From NCBI RefSeq assembly GCF_024124825.1, contig NZ_JAMXSS010000002.1:2046001-2110000 (forward strand): a DNA stretch of 64,000 nucleotides. The letters are read 5' to 3'. A program made the translations under genes and the position numbers. Within the stretch, counting starts at the first letter, position 1. The number at the start of each line of letters is the position of its first letter. Positions 49,342-60,337 of the stretch are shown here, in pieces. The stretch comes from Arthrobacter sp. H16F315 (lineage in GTDB: Bacteria > Actinomycetota > Actinomycetes > Actinomycetales > Micrococcaceae). Under the pieces are notes generated by a model. It saw nothing but the letters and a program-made list of their open reading frames with translations. It had not been told where the DNA came from and made no database searches.

Positions 49342-51267
49342 TTGAAACAGGCGGATGGCCGCCGTGGTAGTGGAAGTCGGTTGCAATCTCTGTTGACTAC
49401 GAAATCTGAAGCGCGCGAACCCGCCGCAGCACTGGAGGAGACAAAGCCTCCGCTCTGGATCTGGATCCAGCTCTTCCTGGACTCGATGTCGTGGGTCGTC
49501 GCGATCGTCCTGGCCCTGCTGCTGCGCTATGAAATGGGCATCAGGGAAGAACAGCTTGTCAGTGCCCTGATCATCATGGCCATCGCCATAGTGGTGCAGG
49601 CCCTGGCGGGCTATGCGCTGGCGCTGTACCGCGGCAGGTATCCGTTCGGAAGTTTCCAGGAAGCCAAGGCGCTGGTCTTTGTCACAGTGATTGTCGCTGC
49701 CTCCATCACGCTGAGCCTGCTGGTGCTCTATGAAGCCATCGGAATCGGCCGCAGCGTGGGGCTCATCGCCTTCCCGTTCGCCTGCCTCTTTATGGGGGCC
49801 GCCCGCTATGCCAAGAGGCTCTACGTTGAGGGCAAACACCGTCCCGGCGACAGCGCCCAGAATACCCTGATCTATGGCGCGGGTTTCCTCGGCAACTCGC
49901 TGCTGACGCGGATGCTGCAGGACGCCGAATCGCCGTATTATCCGGTTGGACTGATTGACGACGATCCCACGAAGAAGCACCTGCGGCTCTCCGGTGTGCA
50001 GGTCCTGGGCCGCGGCGACGACCTGCCGGCCATCATCCGGCGCACCCGCGCCACAGTGCTGGTACTGGCGTTTGCCAATGTGGAGGCTTCCGTGGTCCGG
50101 CGGATTTCCGACGCAGTCGCCGGAATGAATGTCCGGGTGCTGGTCCTGCCGCCATTGCGCGACATGCTCGGCGGCGGGGCGCCCCAGGGCTTCTCCGACT
50201 TCCGCGAAGTGGCTGTCGAGGACCTGATCGGGCGGCGCCCGGTCGATATCAAAGTCGACGAGATTGCCGGCTACATCAAGAGCAAACGCGTCCTGGTCAC
50301 CGGGGCCGGCGGATCCATCGGGTCCGAACTGTGCCGGCAGATCGTCCAGTTCTCGCCGGCCGAGCTGATCATGCTGGACCACGACGAAACCGGGCTGCAG
50401 CAGACCCAGATCACCATTACCGGGCGGGGACTGCTTGCTGGCCGTGACACCGTCCTGGCGAGCATCCGCGACGCGGACGCTCTTCAGGAGATCTTCCAGG
50501 ACCGCCGCCCGGAGGTGGTGTTCCACGCTGCCGCCCTCAAACACGCGCCGTTGCTGCAGCAGTATCCGATCGAGGCCTGGAAGACGAACGTCCTGGGCAC
50601 CCTCAACGTCCTGCGTGCCGCAAAGCACGCCGGGGTATCGCACTTCGTGAATATCTCCACGGACAAGGCGGCAAACCCGACGACGGCGCTGGGCCACTCG
50701 AAGCGCGTCGCCGAAAAGCTGGCCGCGTGGATGGCAGGCCAGACCGGCCGCAAATTTGTCTCCGTCAGGTTCGGGAACGTTATGGGCAGCCGCGGCTCTA
50801 TGCTGCCGCTCTTTACGGAGCAGATCCGGGTGGGCGGCCCCGTGACGGTCACCGACCCCGAGGTCACCCGCTTCTTTATGACGATTCCGGAAGCGTGCCA
50901 GCTGGTCATCCAGGCCGGCGCGATCGGACGCGGCGGCGAGGTGATGATCCTTGACATGGGGGAACCGGTGAAAATCCTGGACGTAGCCCAACGCATGATC
51001 GCGATGTCCGGCAAAAAGGTTGAGATCGTCTACACCGGGCTCCGGCCCGGCGAGAAACTCCACGAGGAACTCGTTGGAATCGGCGAGCTCGACGAACGCC
51101 CGCTGCATCCGAAGATCTCCCACACGCAGGCCCACCAGCAGGACCCGTCCGGGCTGGACCTCGACGACTGGCTGGCCCGCTGCGAGGCGGAGCAGGGTCT
51201 GGACATCGCTTCCATCCCGGACGATGAAGCGGACGAACCGGGCGAGCACACAAGGGTTGCATCCTAA
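49342..51267 (+). CDS. Membrane-bound nucleoside-diphosphate-sugar epimerase/dehydratase (CapD/FlaA1/WbpM family)
   Basis: A 641-residue protein. Four transmembrane helices (residues about 35-55, 68-90, 105-125 and 130-150: IQLFLDSMSWVVAIVLALLL, LIIMAIAIVVQALAGYALAL) precede a first Rossmann-like region (LIYGAGFLGNSLLTRMLQD) and the large SDR domain (VLVTGAGGSIGSELCRQIVQ, about 315). The catalytic region VSISTDKAANPTTALGHSKR-like (ISTDKAANPTTALGHSKRV) is present. Members dehydrate/epimerise UDP-HexNAc for capsular or cell-wall polysaccharide. Start TTG at 49342 (GGGCGGG upstream) is uncertain. Confidence 0.88.
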   Translation: MKQADGRRGSGSRLQSLLTTKSEAREPAAALEETKPPLWIWIQLFLDSMSWVVAIVLALLLRYEMGIREEQLVSALIIMAIAIVVQALAGYALALYRGRYPFGSFQEAKALVFVTVIVAASITLSLLVLYEAIGIGRSVGLIAFPFACLFMGAARYAKRLYVEGKHRPGDSAQNTLIYGAGFLGNSLLTRMLQDAESPYYPVGLIDDDPTKKHLRLSGVQVLGRGDDLPAIIRRTRATVLVLAFANVEASVVRRISDAVAGMNVRVLVLPPLRDMLGGGAPQGFSDFREVAVEDLIGRRPVDIKVDEIAGYIKSKRVLVTGAGGSIGSELCRQIVQFSPAELIMLDHDETGLQQTQITITGRGLLAGRDTVLASIRDADALQEIFQDRRPEVVFHAAALKHAPLLQQYPIEAWKTNVLGTLNVLRAAKHAGVSHFVNISTDKAANPTTALGHSKRVAEKLAAWMAGQTGRKFVSVRFGNVMGSRGSMLPLFTEQIRVGGPVTVTDPEVTRFFMTIPEACQLVIQAGAIGRGGEVMILDMGEPVKILDVAQRMIAMSGKKVEIVYTGLRPGEKLHEELVGIGELDERPLHPKISHTQAHQQDPSGLDLDDWLARCEAEQGLDIASIPDDEADEPGEHTRVAS

Positions 51268-52289
51268 TGCTGATCTTCCTCACTGCCGCCGTCACCCTGC
51301 TAGCGAGCGTGCTGCTTCCGTTTGCCGTAAAGCCGTGGCTGGTGAAGATGGGCGTCGTTGACGTTCCCACGGCCCGGTCGTCGCACGGCACAACCACCAT
51401 CCGGGGCATGGGAGTGGCCGTTTCGGTGGCCACCGCCATCGGCTACGGGGCCGCCGGCCTGCTGGGAGCGGTGACGGTGGACCGTTCGGTCTTCCTGGTG
51501 GTGCTGTCGATCATCGTTGCCAGCGCAGCTGTGGGATGGATTGAAGACCTCCGTGGTCTCTCCATTCGGGGCCGGGCGGCTGCCCAGCTGGGGATTGGTG
51601 CCGCGGGTTCCGCAGCTCTGCTCCTGCTCACCGGCCAGTCCTTCTGGTGGTTGCCGCTGGCGGCGCTGGCAATTGCTGCGTACATCAACATCGCGAACTT
51701 CATGGACGGCGTCAACGGGATTTCGAGTTTCCACGGCGTCCTGGCGGGCAGCGCCTACGCGGTGGCAGGGGTCTTGGCGGAACAGCCGTGGCTTACCGCT
51801 GGCGGGGCGGTGCTGGCCATGTCCTTCCTGGGCTTCCTGCCGTGGAACTTGTCCAGGGGCTCCGTTTTCCTGGGCGACGTCGGCAGCTACCTGCTGGGTG
51901 CCTCGGTGGCCGCCTTGGCCGTGGCGGGGTTCTTCAGCGGTGTCTACGTGGAATATGTCCTGTCGCCGATCCTCGTCTATGTTGCCGACACCGGCTACAC
52001 CTTGCTGCGCCGGATTAATGCCGGTGAACGCTGGTACGCGTCCCACCGAGAGCACGTCTACCAGCGATTGACCGACGTCGGATTTTCGCACCTGCAGTCG
52101 GCAGGCACCGTCGCGGCCTGCACGGCGGCAGTGATCGTTTTCAGCTTCATCGCCGCCACGGCTACCCTGCCTGTGGTGGTGCTCTGCGTCGCCGGAAGCC
52201 TGGCCGTCCTTGGGCTTTACCTGGCGTCACCGGACCTGATCCGACACTTCGGGAGGCGCCGGAAGGTTACCAGGTCGCCGGTAACCTAA
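51267..52289 (+). CDS. Undecaprenyl-phosphate sugar-1-phosphate transferase (WecA/GT4-like)
   Basis: A 340-residue polytopic membrane protein of the MraY/WecA family. Helices are strongly hydrophobic; the conserved VDVPTARSSHGTTTIRGMGV near residue 30, the Asp-rich AAVGWIEDLRGLSIRGR (Mg2+-binding) loop, AYINIANFMDGVNGISSFHG and the C-terminal RREHVYQRLTDVG-like HREHVYQRLTDVGFSHLQ are family motifs. It would transfer a sugar-1-phosphate from a nucleotide sugar to undecaprenyl phosphate, starting polysaccharide assembly. The ATG at 51267 overlaps the previous stop (TAATG), so it is coupled to the CapD-like gene. Confidence 0.88.
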   Translation: MLIFLTAAVTLLASVLLPFAVKPWLVKMGVVDVPTARSSHGTTTIRGMGVAVSVATAIGYGAAGLLGAVTVDRSVFLVVLSIIVASAAVGWIEDLRGLSIRGRAAAQLGIGAAGSAALLLLTGQSFWWLPLAALAIAAYINIANFMDGVNGISSFHGVLAGSAYAVAGVLAEQPWLTAGGAVLAMSFLGFLPWNLSRGSVFLGDVGSYLLGASVAALAVAGFFSGVYVEYVLSPILVYVADTGYTLLRRINAGERWYASHREHVYQRLTDVGFSHLQSAGTVAACTAAVIVFSFIAATATLPVVVLCVAGSLAVLGLYLASPDLIRHFGRRRKVTRSPVT

Positions 52290-52341
52290 GCGGACCGGCG
52301 CCCGCGGCGCGGCACGGGACGCCGCCATGTTCTATCTCGTG

Positions 52342-52390
52342 TAGAATTCAGGGGCGGGTTGACGCCGCGACTTCTACCAGCACCCGCCCC
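52342..52390 (+). promoter_or_regulatory. Candidate atp-operon -10 and 5' leader hairpin
   Basis: TAGAAT at 52342-52347 is a good -10 hexamer with a poor -35. GGGGCGGGT at 52351-52359 pairs with ACCCGCCCC at 52382-52390, near the expected 5' end of the transcript. The hairpin may stabilise the long atp mRNA. Confidence 0.4.
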
Positions 52391-52407
52391 GCGACGATTG
52401 GGATCCC

Positions 52408-52893
52408 ATGACCTCCAACGCCGATCCCGGACCCGTATCCGGTAACGGATCCGTTGGCGCCTCCGGCCCCACACCGGCCCTGTGGCTGCGTTTGCTGGGA
52501 ATAAGTTCGACCGTCAGCGGCGGAGCCCTGCTGCTGGTGGCTGTGGCGGCAGTGCTGCTGGCTTCGACGGCAGCTGCCCTTTCCTGGCTTCTCGGCGGAG
52601 CCCTGGTCGCCGTCTTTTTCGCCATCAGCCTGCTGATCGGCCACTTCGCCGGACGTAACAACCCCTCCGGTGCGATTGGCCTTTTCGCCGCAACATACTT
52701 CATCAAGGTCGTTGGCTTTGCCGTGGTGCTTTTTGCCATCGGCACCCCCGACTGGCTTTCCCGGGGCTGGTTCCTGGCCGGCGCCGTCGTGACAGTTGTG
52801 TTGTGGCAGGCCGCCGAGATCTACGGTTTCAGCACGGCCCGGCTGCAGATCTACAACGACCCCAAGACCTCCGAAGGCGGCACCGATGTCTAG
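52408..52893 (+). CDS. AtpI-like membrane protein at the head of the atp operon
   Basis: A 161-residue protein with a Ser/Pro-rich N-terminus and about four helices (residues 27-50, 58-80, 88-108 and 115-135): LRLLGISSTVSGGALLLVAV, LSWLLGGALVAVFFAISLLI, FAATYFIKVVGFAVVLFAIG and WFLAGAVVTVVLWQAAEIYG. Its position at the start of the F0F1 genes and helix arrangement match AtpI-like proteins, which assist c-ring assembly, but the homology is weak by eye. The next gene's ATG overlaps its end. Confidence 0.65.
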   Translation: MTSNADPGPVSGNGSVGASGPTPALWLRLLGISSTVSGGALLLVAVAAVLLASTAAALSWLLGGALVAVFFAISLLIGHFAGRNNPSGAIGLFAATYFIKVVGFAVVLFAIGTPDWLSRGWFLAGAVVTVVLWQAAEIYGFSTARLQIYNDPKTSEGGTDV

Positions 52894-53215
52894 CCGCAAA
52901 GACGGACGCGCAAACAAGCCCAAAACCCACAAAACCACTGGCGGAGCCCCCGGTGTATCCGGGAACGGCAGGGACGGCGGATACAACGCCGGAATCGCCG
53001 TCTTCAGCTACATTGTTGGCGGAATCATCGTCTGGAGTTTGATAGGGTGGGGTCTGGATAATCTGTGGGGAACCCGCTGGATTGTGCTCGCAGGCGCCCT
53101 GCTTGGAGCCGCCGGAGGTTTCTATCTTTCTCACATGCACGGCCTCACCAGCCCGGAGCATTCCGCCGGCGGGGACAATGCCGCACGTGGCCCGTCCGTG
53201 GACGAGGATCAGTAA
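52886..53215 (+). CDS. AtpZ/AtpI family protein
   Basis: A 109-residue protein with a basic N-terminus (MSSRKDGRANKPKTHKTT), two hydrophobic helices (residues about 40-58 and 68-88: IAVFSYIVGGIIVWSLIGWG, LVLAGALLGAAGGFYLSHM-like WIVLAGALLGAAGGFYLSHM) and an acidic tail. The two-helix layout with GIAVFSYIVGG fits AtpZ/AtpI family proteins that flank atpB in many operons and are linked to Mg2+ uptake or c-ring assembly. The ATG overlaps the preceding stop; atpB follows. Confidence 0.7.
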   Translation: MSSRKDGRANKPKTHKTTGGAPGVSGNGRDGGYNAGIAVFSYIVGGIIVWSLIGWGLDNLWGTRWIVLAGALLGAAGGFYLSHMHGLTSPEHSAGGDNAARGPSVDEDQ

Positions 53216-53305
53216 TGCCAAATAATTTCACAGGGGAGAGGCCGGCAGCAACGCCGACTTTCCCCGACCAACGCCCAATGATGGACACTGCAGAGAGGAA
53301 ACGCG

Positions 53306-54106
53306 TTGATCGCGCTTGCGCTCCCGGCCCAAGATTCAGGACCTTTTTCGCCTCCTGGAATTGAAGAAATGCACCTGCCGGCAATCCTGCCGTGGGGGGC
53401 GGCCGACGGATTCTCCAAGCAGATGCTGCTGGTAATCCTTTCGGTCGTTATTATCGCCACATTCTTTCTGCTAGCTGCCCGCAAGGGCCAGCTTGTCCCC
53501 GGCAAACTGCAGTTTGCGGGTGAAGCCGCTTACGGCTTCGTCCGCAATGGCATTGCCAAGGACATCATCGGCGGCAAAGACTTTATGAAGTACGTCCCGC
53601 TGTTGTTCAGCCTCTTCTTCTTTATCCTGGTGAACAACATCTACGGTGCCATTCCGGTCATCCAGCTCCCGACGTTCTCGCACGTCGGCGGCGCCTATGT
53701 GATGGCCGCAATTGTGTACATTACCTGGATCGTCATCGGCGTCAGGAAAAACGGACTGCGCTACTTCAAGCTGGCCACCGTTCCTTCCGGAGTCCCGGGC
53801 TACATTCTTCCGATCGTTATCCCGATCGAGATCATCTCCAACTTCCTGGTCCGCCCGGTGACGCACAGCCTCCGTCTGTTCGCCACCATGCTGGCCGGTC
53901 ACCTGATCGTGATGATTGCCGGTTCCGGCATCGAGTACCTCGTGATGAATGAAAACCTCCTGCTGAAGGGCACCTCGGTGCTCGTTCTCGCCGGCGCCAT
54001 TGCGATGTACATGCTCGAAGCGCTGATTATGGTTCTGCAGGCTTACGTATTTACGCTGCTGACCGCCATCTACATCGAAGGCGCGCTGCACGCGGACAGC
54101 CACTAG
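53306..54106 (+). CDS. atpB: F0F1 ATP synthase subunit a
   Basis: A 266-residue F0 subunit a forming the proton half-channels. The essential Arg is in [18 protein letters not shown] (helix 4), and [38 protein letters not shown] and [18 protein letters not shown] are family hallmarks. The start is TTG at 53306 with GAGGAAA before it, chosen because the translated [12 protein letters not shown] start matches the usual N-terminal region; no ATG gives that start. It follows the AtpZ-like gene by 90 bp. Confidence 0.93.
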   Translation: MIALALPAQDSGPFSPPGIEEMHLPAILPWGAADGFSKQMLLVILSVVIIATFFLLAARKGQLVPGKLQFAGEAAYGFVRNGIAKDIIGGKDFMKYVPLLFSLFFFILVNNIYGAIPVIQLPTFSHVGGAYVMAAIVYITWIVIGVRKNGLRYFKLATVPSGVPGYILPIVIPIEIISNFLVRPVTHSLRLFATMLAGHLIVMIAGSGIEYLVMNENLLLKGTSVLVLAGAIAMYMLEALIMVLQAYVFTLLTAIYIEGALHADSH

Positions 54107-54183
54107 GCACCCCAAACTTCCCCTTGCGGGATGAAGCAACCCAAACAACCTGCCGCACAGACGGCATCTTGAAAGGAAGAAAA

Positions 54184-54387
54184 ATGAACGGCTCTCTCAA
54201 CCTCGTAGGTTACGGTCTGTCCGCAATCGGCGGTGGTATCGGTGTTGGTCTCGTGTTCGCCGCGTACATCAACGGTGTTGCACGCCAGCCGGAGGCACAG
54301 CGTGTGCTCCAGCCGATCGCCTTCCTCGGCCTCGCGCTGACCGAAGCCCTCGCCATCCTCGGCCTGGTCTTCGCGTTCGTTCTCTAG
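54184..54387 (+). CDS. atpE: F0F1 ATP synthase subunit c
   Basis: A 67-residue proteolipid of two helices with a glycine-rich first helix ([20 protein letters not shown]) and the conserved loop ARQPEAQ. The proton-binding Glu is in [13 protein letters not shown] (Glu54). It forms the rotor c-ring. The ATG at 54184 follows AGGAAGAAAA. Length is at the short end of the family but normal for Micrococcaceae. Confidence 0.95.
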   Translation: MNGSLNLVGYGLSAIGGGIGVGLVFAAYINGVARQPEAQRVLQPIAFLGLALTEALAILGLVFAFVL

Positions 54388-54445
54388 TCTGAACCTTAGA
54401 ACTAAAGCGAACATCCAGAACCGAGTAGATAAGGACGGGTGAATT

Positions 54446-54994
54446 ATGAATCAGCTGATCATCTCAGCCGCCGTTGAAGGCCAGTCGCCTTTGCTTCCCA
54501 ATGTCTGGGAAATGGGCGTCGTCTTGGCCGGCTTTGCTGTCCTCATGTTCATCGTGGTCAAGTATGTTGTCCCGATGTTCGAGAAGACCTTCGCGGAGCG
54601 TGCCGAGGCCATCGAAGGCGGCATTGCCAAGGCTGAAAAGGCCCAGGCAGAGGCTTCCGCCGCGCTCGAAGAGTACAAGCAGCAGCTTACGGACGCCCGT
54701 GCCGAGGCCAACCGCATCCGCGAGGAAGCCCGTGCCGAAGGCGCCCAGATTCTTGCGGACCTGAAGGAGAAGGCGGCTGCCGAGTCTGCTCGCATCACGG
54801 CGCAGGCACACGCAGCCATCCAGTCCGAGCGTCAGGCGGCCGTTGTGTCGCTCCGCTCCGAGGTCGGCACGCTTGCCACGACACTGGCTGGCCGCATCGT
54901 CGGCGAGTCCCTCGAGGACGACGCGCGTTCGGCCCGTGTGGTTGACCGTTTCCTGGCAGATCTGGAGAACCAGAACGCAGGTGCAGCTAAGTAA
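54446..54994 (+). CDS. atpF: F0F1 ATP synthase subunit b
   Basis: A 182-residue b subunit. One N-terminal helix (residues about 25-45: MGVVLAGFAVLMFIVVKYVV) is followed by a long charged coiled coil (FEKTFAERAEAIEGGIAKAE and onward) typical of the stator stalk linking F0 to F1. The ATG follows GACGGGTGAATT; the stop overlaps the atpH ATG (TAATG), so the two stalk subunits are translationally coupled. Confidence 0.94.
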   Translation: MNQLIISAAVEGQSPLLPNVWEMGVVLAGFAVLMFIVVKYVVPMFEKTFAERAEAIEGGIAKAEKAQAEASAALEEYKQQLTDARAEANRIREEARAEGAQILADLKEKAAAESARITAQAHAAIQSERQAAVVSLRSEVGTLATTLAGRIVGESLEDDARSARVVDRFLADLENQNAGAAK

Positions 54995-55818
54995 TGGCAG
55001 GTGTATCGAGCGGATCGCTGACCGCGGCCTTGGCGGATTTGGAAGTCAAACTTCCTTTCGCCTCGCTGCAGCTGGCTAAAGAACTCTTCGGAATTCTGGG
55101 CACGGTAGACAGCTCGGCTGGCTTGCGACGCGCCCTGACTGACCCGTCCCGCAGCGGCGAGGACAAGTCGGCCCTGGTCAAGCAGCTCTTTGGCGGGAAC
55201 GTCTCCGCGGAAGCTGTGGACATCGCGAGCGGACTGGCCGGCTCGCGCTGGGCATCGGCCCGGGATATCGGCGATGCTCTCGAGACTCTTGCCGCTTCGG
55301 TGGTCATTGCCGTTGCTGAGAACAAGTCGGCTGCCGCTGCCTCAGGCATCAGCGGGCTGGAAGGGCTGGAGAACGACCTGTTCTCCTTCAACCAGGCCGT
55401 CGATTCCAATCATGAGGTCCAGCGTGCTGTGTCCGAACCGCAGGCCAGCGCGGCTGCCAAGGTGGCCCTCGCTGAAAAGCTTGTACCCAGTGCAAGCGAG
55501 GAAGCGAAAGTCCTGATTGGACAAGCAGTTTCTCAGCCCCGCGGCCTCAAAGCGACCAAGCTTGTTCGTCGTTTCGCGGAGCTTGCAGCAAAGCGCCAGC
55601 AGCGCTGGATTGCAACAGTCAGCGTCACCCGTCCGCTGGCGGAGACACAGACCAGCCGTCTGCAGGAGGGCCTGAACGCCCTGTACGGACGCGAGCTCAA
55701 GATCAACATGAACGTTGACCCGGCACTGATCGGTGGCATCCGGATCCAGGTAGGGGATGAAGTGGTAGACGCTTCCGTCCTCGCCCGCCTGGGCCAGCTC
55801 CACCGCCAGCTTGCTTAG
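54994..55818 (+). CDS. atpH: F0F1 ATP synthase subunit delta
   Basis: A 274-residue delta subunit. It is longer than the about 177-residue E. coli protein, as usual in actinobacteria where an extra N-terminal helical domain precedes the conserved part. C-terminal hallmark: NMNVDPALIGGIRIQVGDEV (about residues 232-252). It caps the F1 head and connects to subunit b. The start overlaps the atpF stop. Confidence 0.93.
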   Translation: MAGVSSGSLTAALADLEVKLPFASLQLAKELFGILGTVDSSAGLRRALTDPSRSGEDKSALVKQLFGGNVSAEAVDIASGLAGSRWASARDIGDALETLAASVVIAVAENKSAAAASGISGLEGLENDLFSFNQAVDSNHEVQRAVSEPQASAAAKVALAEKLVPSASEEAKVLIGQAVSQPRGLKATKLVRRFAELAAKRQQRWIATVSVTRPLAETQTSRLQEGLNALYGRELKINMNVDPALIGGIRIQVGDEVVDASVLARLGQLHRQLA

Positions 55819-55900
55819 CCAGCCGGACCAGCACAACTAAACGAAACCCCGGTCATCGTGAGCAACGATGATCACGAAAACAGGAGAGCAGGGACTGCAG

Positions 55901-57538
55901 ATGGCCGAATTGACCATCAACGCCGACGACGTCCGTAATGCGTTGAACGAGTTCGCGGCGTCCTACGAACCCGGAAACGCTGAGCGCGTAGAGGTCGGCC
56001 GTGTAACAACCGCAGGTGACGGCATCGCCCGTGTTGAGGGCCTTCCCTCGGTCATGGCGAATGAGCTGCTTCGCTTCGAAGACGGCACGCTGGGCCTGGC
56101 CCAGAACCTCGACGTTCGCGAAATTGGCGTTATCGTCCTCGGTGACTTCACCGGAATCGAAGAAGGCCAGGAAGTTCACCGCACCGGACAGGTTCTGTCC
56201 GTACCGGTGGGCGACGCCTTCCTCGGCCGAGTTGTTGACCCGTTGGGCGAGCCCATCGACGACCTTGGCGAGATCAAGGCCGAAACCACCCGTGCGCTTG
56301 AACTTCAGGCGCCCGGCGTGACCCAGCGCAAATCGGTCCACGAGCCGATGCAGACCGGCCTCAAGGCGATCGACGCCATGATCCCGATCGGCCGCGGCCA
56401 GCGTCAGCTGATCATCGGTGACCGCCAGACCGGCAAGTCCGCCATTGCCATCGACACGATCATCAACCAGAAGGCCAACTGGGCTTCCGGGGATGTCAAC
56501 AAGCAGGTGCGCTGCATCTATGTAGCCATCGGCCAGAAGGCATCGACGATCGCGGCCGTCCGCCAGACCCTCGAGGATAACGGTGCGCTGGAGTACACGA
56601 CGATCGTGGCTTCCCCCGCATCCGACCCCGCAGGCTTCAAGTACCTGGCTCCGTACGCCGGTTCGGCCATCGGCCAGCACTGGATGTACGGCGGCAAGCA
56701 CGTCCTCATTGTGTTTGATGACCTCTCCAAGCAGGCCGAGGCTTACCGTGCAGTATCCCTGCTGCTCCGCCGCCCGCCGGGACGCGAAGCCTACCCGGGC
56801 GACGTCTTCTACTTGCACTCCCGTCTGCTGGAGCGTTGTGCCAAGCTCTCCGACGAGCTCGGTGCAGGGTCGATGACCGGCCTGCCGCTCATCGAAACCA
56901 AGGCAAACGACGTCTCCGCCTACATCCCGACCAACGTGATCTCCATTACCGATGGCCAGATCTTCCTGCAGTCGGACCTCTTCAACGCCAACCAGCGTCC
57001 GGCCGTCGACGTGGGTGTCTCCGTTTCCCGCGTTGGTGGCGCCGCCCAGGTCAAGTCCATGAAGAAGGTCTCCGGTACCTTGAAGCTGGAACTGGCCCAG
57101 TACCGCGATATGCAGGCTTTCGCAATGTTCGCGTCGGACCTCGATGCCGCATCGCGCCAGCAGCTGACCCGCGGTGCACGCCTGATGGAACTGCTCAAGC
57201 AGGGCCAGTACTCACCCTTCCCGGTCGAGAACCAGGTCGTGTCCATTTGGGCCGGTACCAACGGGCACCTCGACGACGTCCCGGTTGAGGACATCAGCCG
57301 CTTCGAAACCGAGTTCCTGGACCACCTCAAGCACAAGTCCTCCATCCTGACGACGCTGGCGCAGACCAACGTGATGAGCGATGACACCGCAGAAGCACTG
57401 AAGACCGCGATCGTGGACTTCAAGAAGGGCTTCTTCGGCGAGGGAGACAGCCTCCTTGTTGGTGCAGGGCACGAAGAGCATGCAGCCATCGACGAGGCAC
57501 AGGTCGACCAGGAAAAAATCGTCAAGCAGAAGCGCTAG
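55901..57538 (+). CDS. atpA: F0F1 ATP synthase subunit alpha
   Basis: A 545-residue non-catalytic nucleotide-binding F1 subunit. P-loop [20 protein letters not shown] (about residues 170-190), [20 protein letters not shown], and the C-terminal helical domain. The ATG at 55901 ([11 protein letters not shown]) has CAGGAGAG well upstream and GGGA nearby; an ATG 33 bp upstream is in frame but matches no known N-terminus. A 21-bp stem-loop follows the stop before atpG. Confidence 0.95.
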   Translation: MAELTINADDVRNALNEFAASYEPGNAERVEVGRVTTAGDGIARVEGLPSVMANELLRFEDGTLGLAQNLDVREIGVIVLGDFTGIEEGQEVHRTGQVLSVPVGDAFLGRVVDPLGEPIDDLGEIKAETTRALELQAPGVTQRKSVHEPMQTGLKAIDAMIPIGRGQRQLIIGDRQTGKSAIAIDTIINQKANWASGDVNKQVRCIYVAIGQKASTIAAVRQTLEDNGALEYTTIVASPASDPAGFKYLAPYAGSAIGQHWMYGGKHVLIVFDDLSKQAEAYRAVSLLLRRPPGREAYPGDVFYLHSRLLERCAKLSDELGAGSMTGLPLIETKANDVSAYIPTNVISITDGQIFLQSDLFNANQRPAVDVGVSVSRVGGAAQVKSMKKVSGTLKLELAQYRDMQAFAMFASDLDAASRQQLTRGARLMELLKQGQYSPFPVENQVVSIWAGTNGHLDDVPVEDISRFETEFLDHLKHKSSILTTLAQTNVMSDDTAEALKTAIVDFKKGFFGEGDSLLVGAGHEEHAAIDEAQVDQEKIVKQKR

Positions 57539-57544
57539 TTTCGC

Positions 57545-57590
57545 TGGCCGGGACTGCCGGAACCCCACCGGGTTCCGGCAGTCCCGGCCA
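57545..57590 (+). repeat. 21-bp perfect inverted repeat between atpA and atpG
   Basis: The arms at 57545-57565 and 57570-57590 are exact complements around the 4-nt loop CACC. No T-run follows, so it is unlikely to be a complete terminator; it sits inside an operon whose downstream genes must be expressed. A cleavage, stability or attenuation element that adjusts subunit ratios is plausible. Confidence 0.8.
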
Positions 57591-57614
57591 CCGGGATCTT
57601 AGGAAAGGATAAGT

Positions 57615-58508
57615 ATGGGAGCCCAGATTCGGGTCTACCGCCAGAAGATCAGCTCGACGACGTCGATGCGCAAGATCTTCAAGGCGATGGAACTGATCGC
57701 TACCTCGCGCATCGGCAAGGCCCGAGCACGCGTAGCAGCTTCACTGCCTTACGCAAACGCCATCACGCGTGCTGTTTCTGCTGTCGCAAGCCAGAGCGAA
57801 ATCGACCACCCGCTGACCACCGAGCCGGAGCAGATCCGCCGGGCTGCCGTCCTGGTAATCACCTCGGACCGTGGCCTTGCAGGGTCGTACTCCGCGAGTG
57901 TGCTCAAGCAGGCGGAAGGCCTCAACGAGCTGCTCGTCGAGGAGGGCAAGGAAGTCAAGATGTACCTGGTCGGCCGCAAGGCGCAGGCGTACTTCGACTT
58001 CCGGAACCGTCCTTACGGGCGTGTCTGGACCGGCGGTACGGACGCACCGGAGTTTGCCACGGCACAGGAAATCGGCGAAGCATTGCTGGCCGACTTTGCG
58101 ACGGACTACGCAGAGGGAGGGGTCGACGAAATCCACGTCGTCTACACCCGCTTCAAGTCCATGGTGACCCAGGAGCCGACGGTTGTCCGTCTTCTCCCGC
58201 TGGAGGTTGTCGAAGAGCAGGCGGCGTCCGAATCGGATCTGCTGCCGCTCTACGAATTCGAACCGGAAACGGAACAGGTTCTCGACGCACTGCTGCCGCG
58301 CTACATCGAATCACGTATCTTCGCCGCGATGCTGCAGGCAGCAGCTTCAGAGCTTGCTGCCCGCCAGCGGGCAATGAAGTCCGCGGGCGACAATGCCACG
58401 GATCTCATCAAGAAGTTTACGCGTCTGCGCAATACCGCCCGCCAGGCTGAAATTACGCAGGAGCTTTCCGAAATCGTGGCCGGTGCCGACGCGTTGAACG
58501 CGTCCTAG
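57615..58508 (+). CDS. atpG: F0F1 ATP synthase subunit gamma
   Basis: A 297-residue central-stalk subunit. The N-terminal coiled coil [20 protein letters not shown] and [20 protein letters not shown] ([15 protein letters not shown]), and the C-terminal [24 protein letters not shown] [20 protein letters not shown] and [20 protein letters not shown] are typical. It links the rotor to the alpha/beta hexamer. ATG follows AGGAAAGG, a good ribosome-binding site, just after the intra-operonic hairpin. Confidence 0.94.
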   Translation: MGAQIRVYRQKISSTTSMRKIFKAMELIATSRIGKARARVAASLPYANAITRAVSAVASQSEIDHPLTTEPEQIRRAAVLVITSDRGLAGSYSASVLKQAEGLNELLVEEGKEVKMYLVGRKAQAYFDFRNRPYGRVWTGGTDAPEFATAQEIGEALLADFATDYAEGGVDEIHVVYTRFKSMVTQEPTVVRLLPLEVVEEQAASESDLLPLYEFEPETEQVLDALLPRYIESRIFAAMLQAAASELAARQRAMKSAGDNATDLIKKFTRLRNTARQAEITQELSEIVAGADALNAS

Positions 58509-60041
<1,533 letters not shown>

Positions 60042-60042
60042 T

Positions 60043-60327
60043 ATGGCTGAGCTTGAGGTTGAGATTGTCGCAGCGGACCACTTCGTGTGGTCCGGAGCGG
60101 CCACCATGGTCAAGGCCCGCACCAGCGATGGTGAAATCGGAATCCTGCCCGGCCACTCGCCCCTGCTGGCGATACTGGCCGAAGGTGAGCTGGCCATCCA
60201 GCCGGTCTCCGGTGACCGCATTGCTGTAGTGGTCGACGGCGGATTCTTCTCCGTCGACAACAACCGGGTCGTCATTGTTGCTGACAACGCCCAAATGGGC
60301 GACGCGGTTACTGCGGGGATCCGCTAG
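60043..60327 (+). CDS. atpC: F0F1 ATP synthase subunit epsilon
   Basis: A 94-residue epsilon subunit, beta-sandwich domain only: MAELEVEIVAADHFVWSGAA, GEIGILPGHSPLLAILAEGE and VVVDGGFFSVDNNRVVIVAD. The C-terminal two-helix regulatory domain of E. coli epsilon (about 40 residues) is missing, as in many actinobacteria. The ATG is 1 bp after the atpD stop, so translation is coupled. Confidence 0.93.
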   Translation: MAELEVEIVAADHFVWSGAATMVKARTSDGEIGILPGHSPLLAILAEGELAIQPVSGDRIAVVVDGGFFSVDNNRVVIVADNAQMGDAVTAGIR

Positions 60328-60337
60328 CACGACCTTG

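Noticed and set aside
49339..51249. 636-codon minus-strand reading over the CapD-like gene
   Set aside because: Mirror of a gene with membrane helices and NAD-binding motif; no domain on this strand.
57545..57590. Intrinsic terminator ending the atp operon after atpA
   Set aside because: No T-run follows the stem and the downstream gene has its own ribosome-binding site in the same operon; kept as an intra-operonic repeat.
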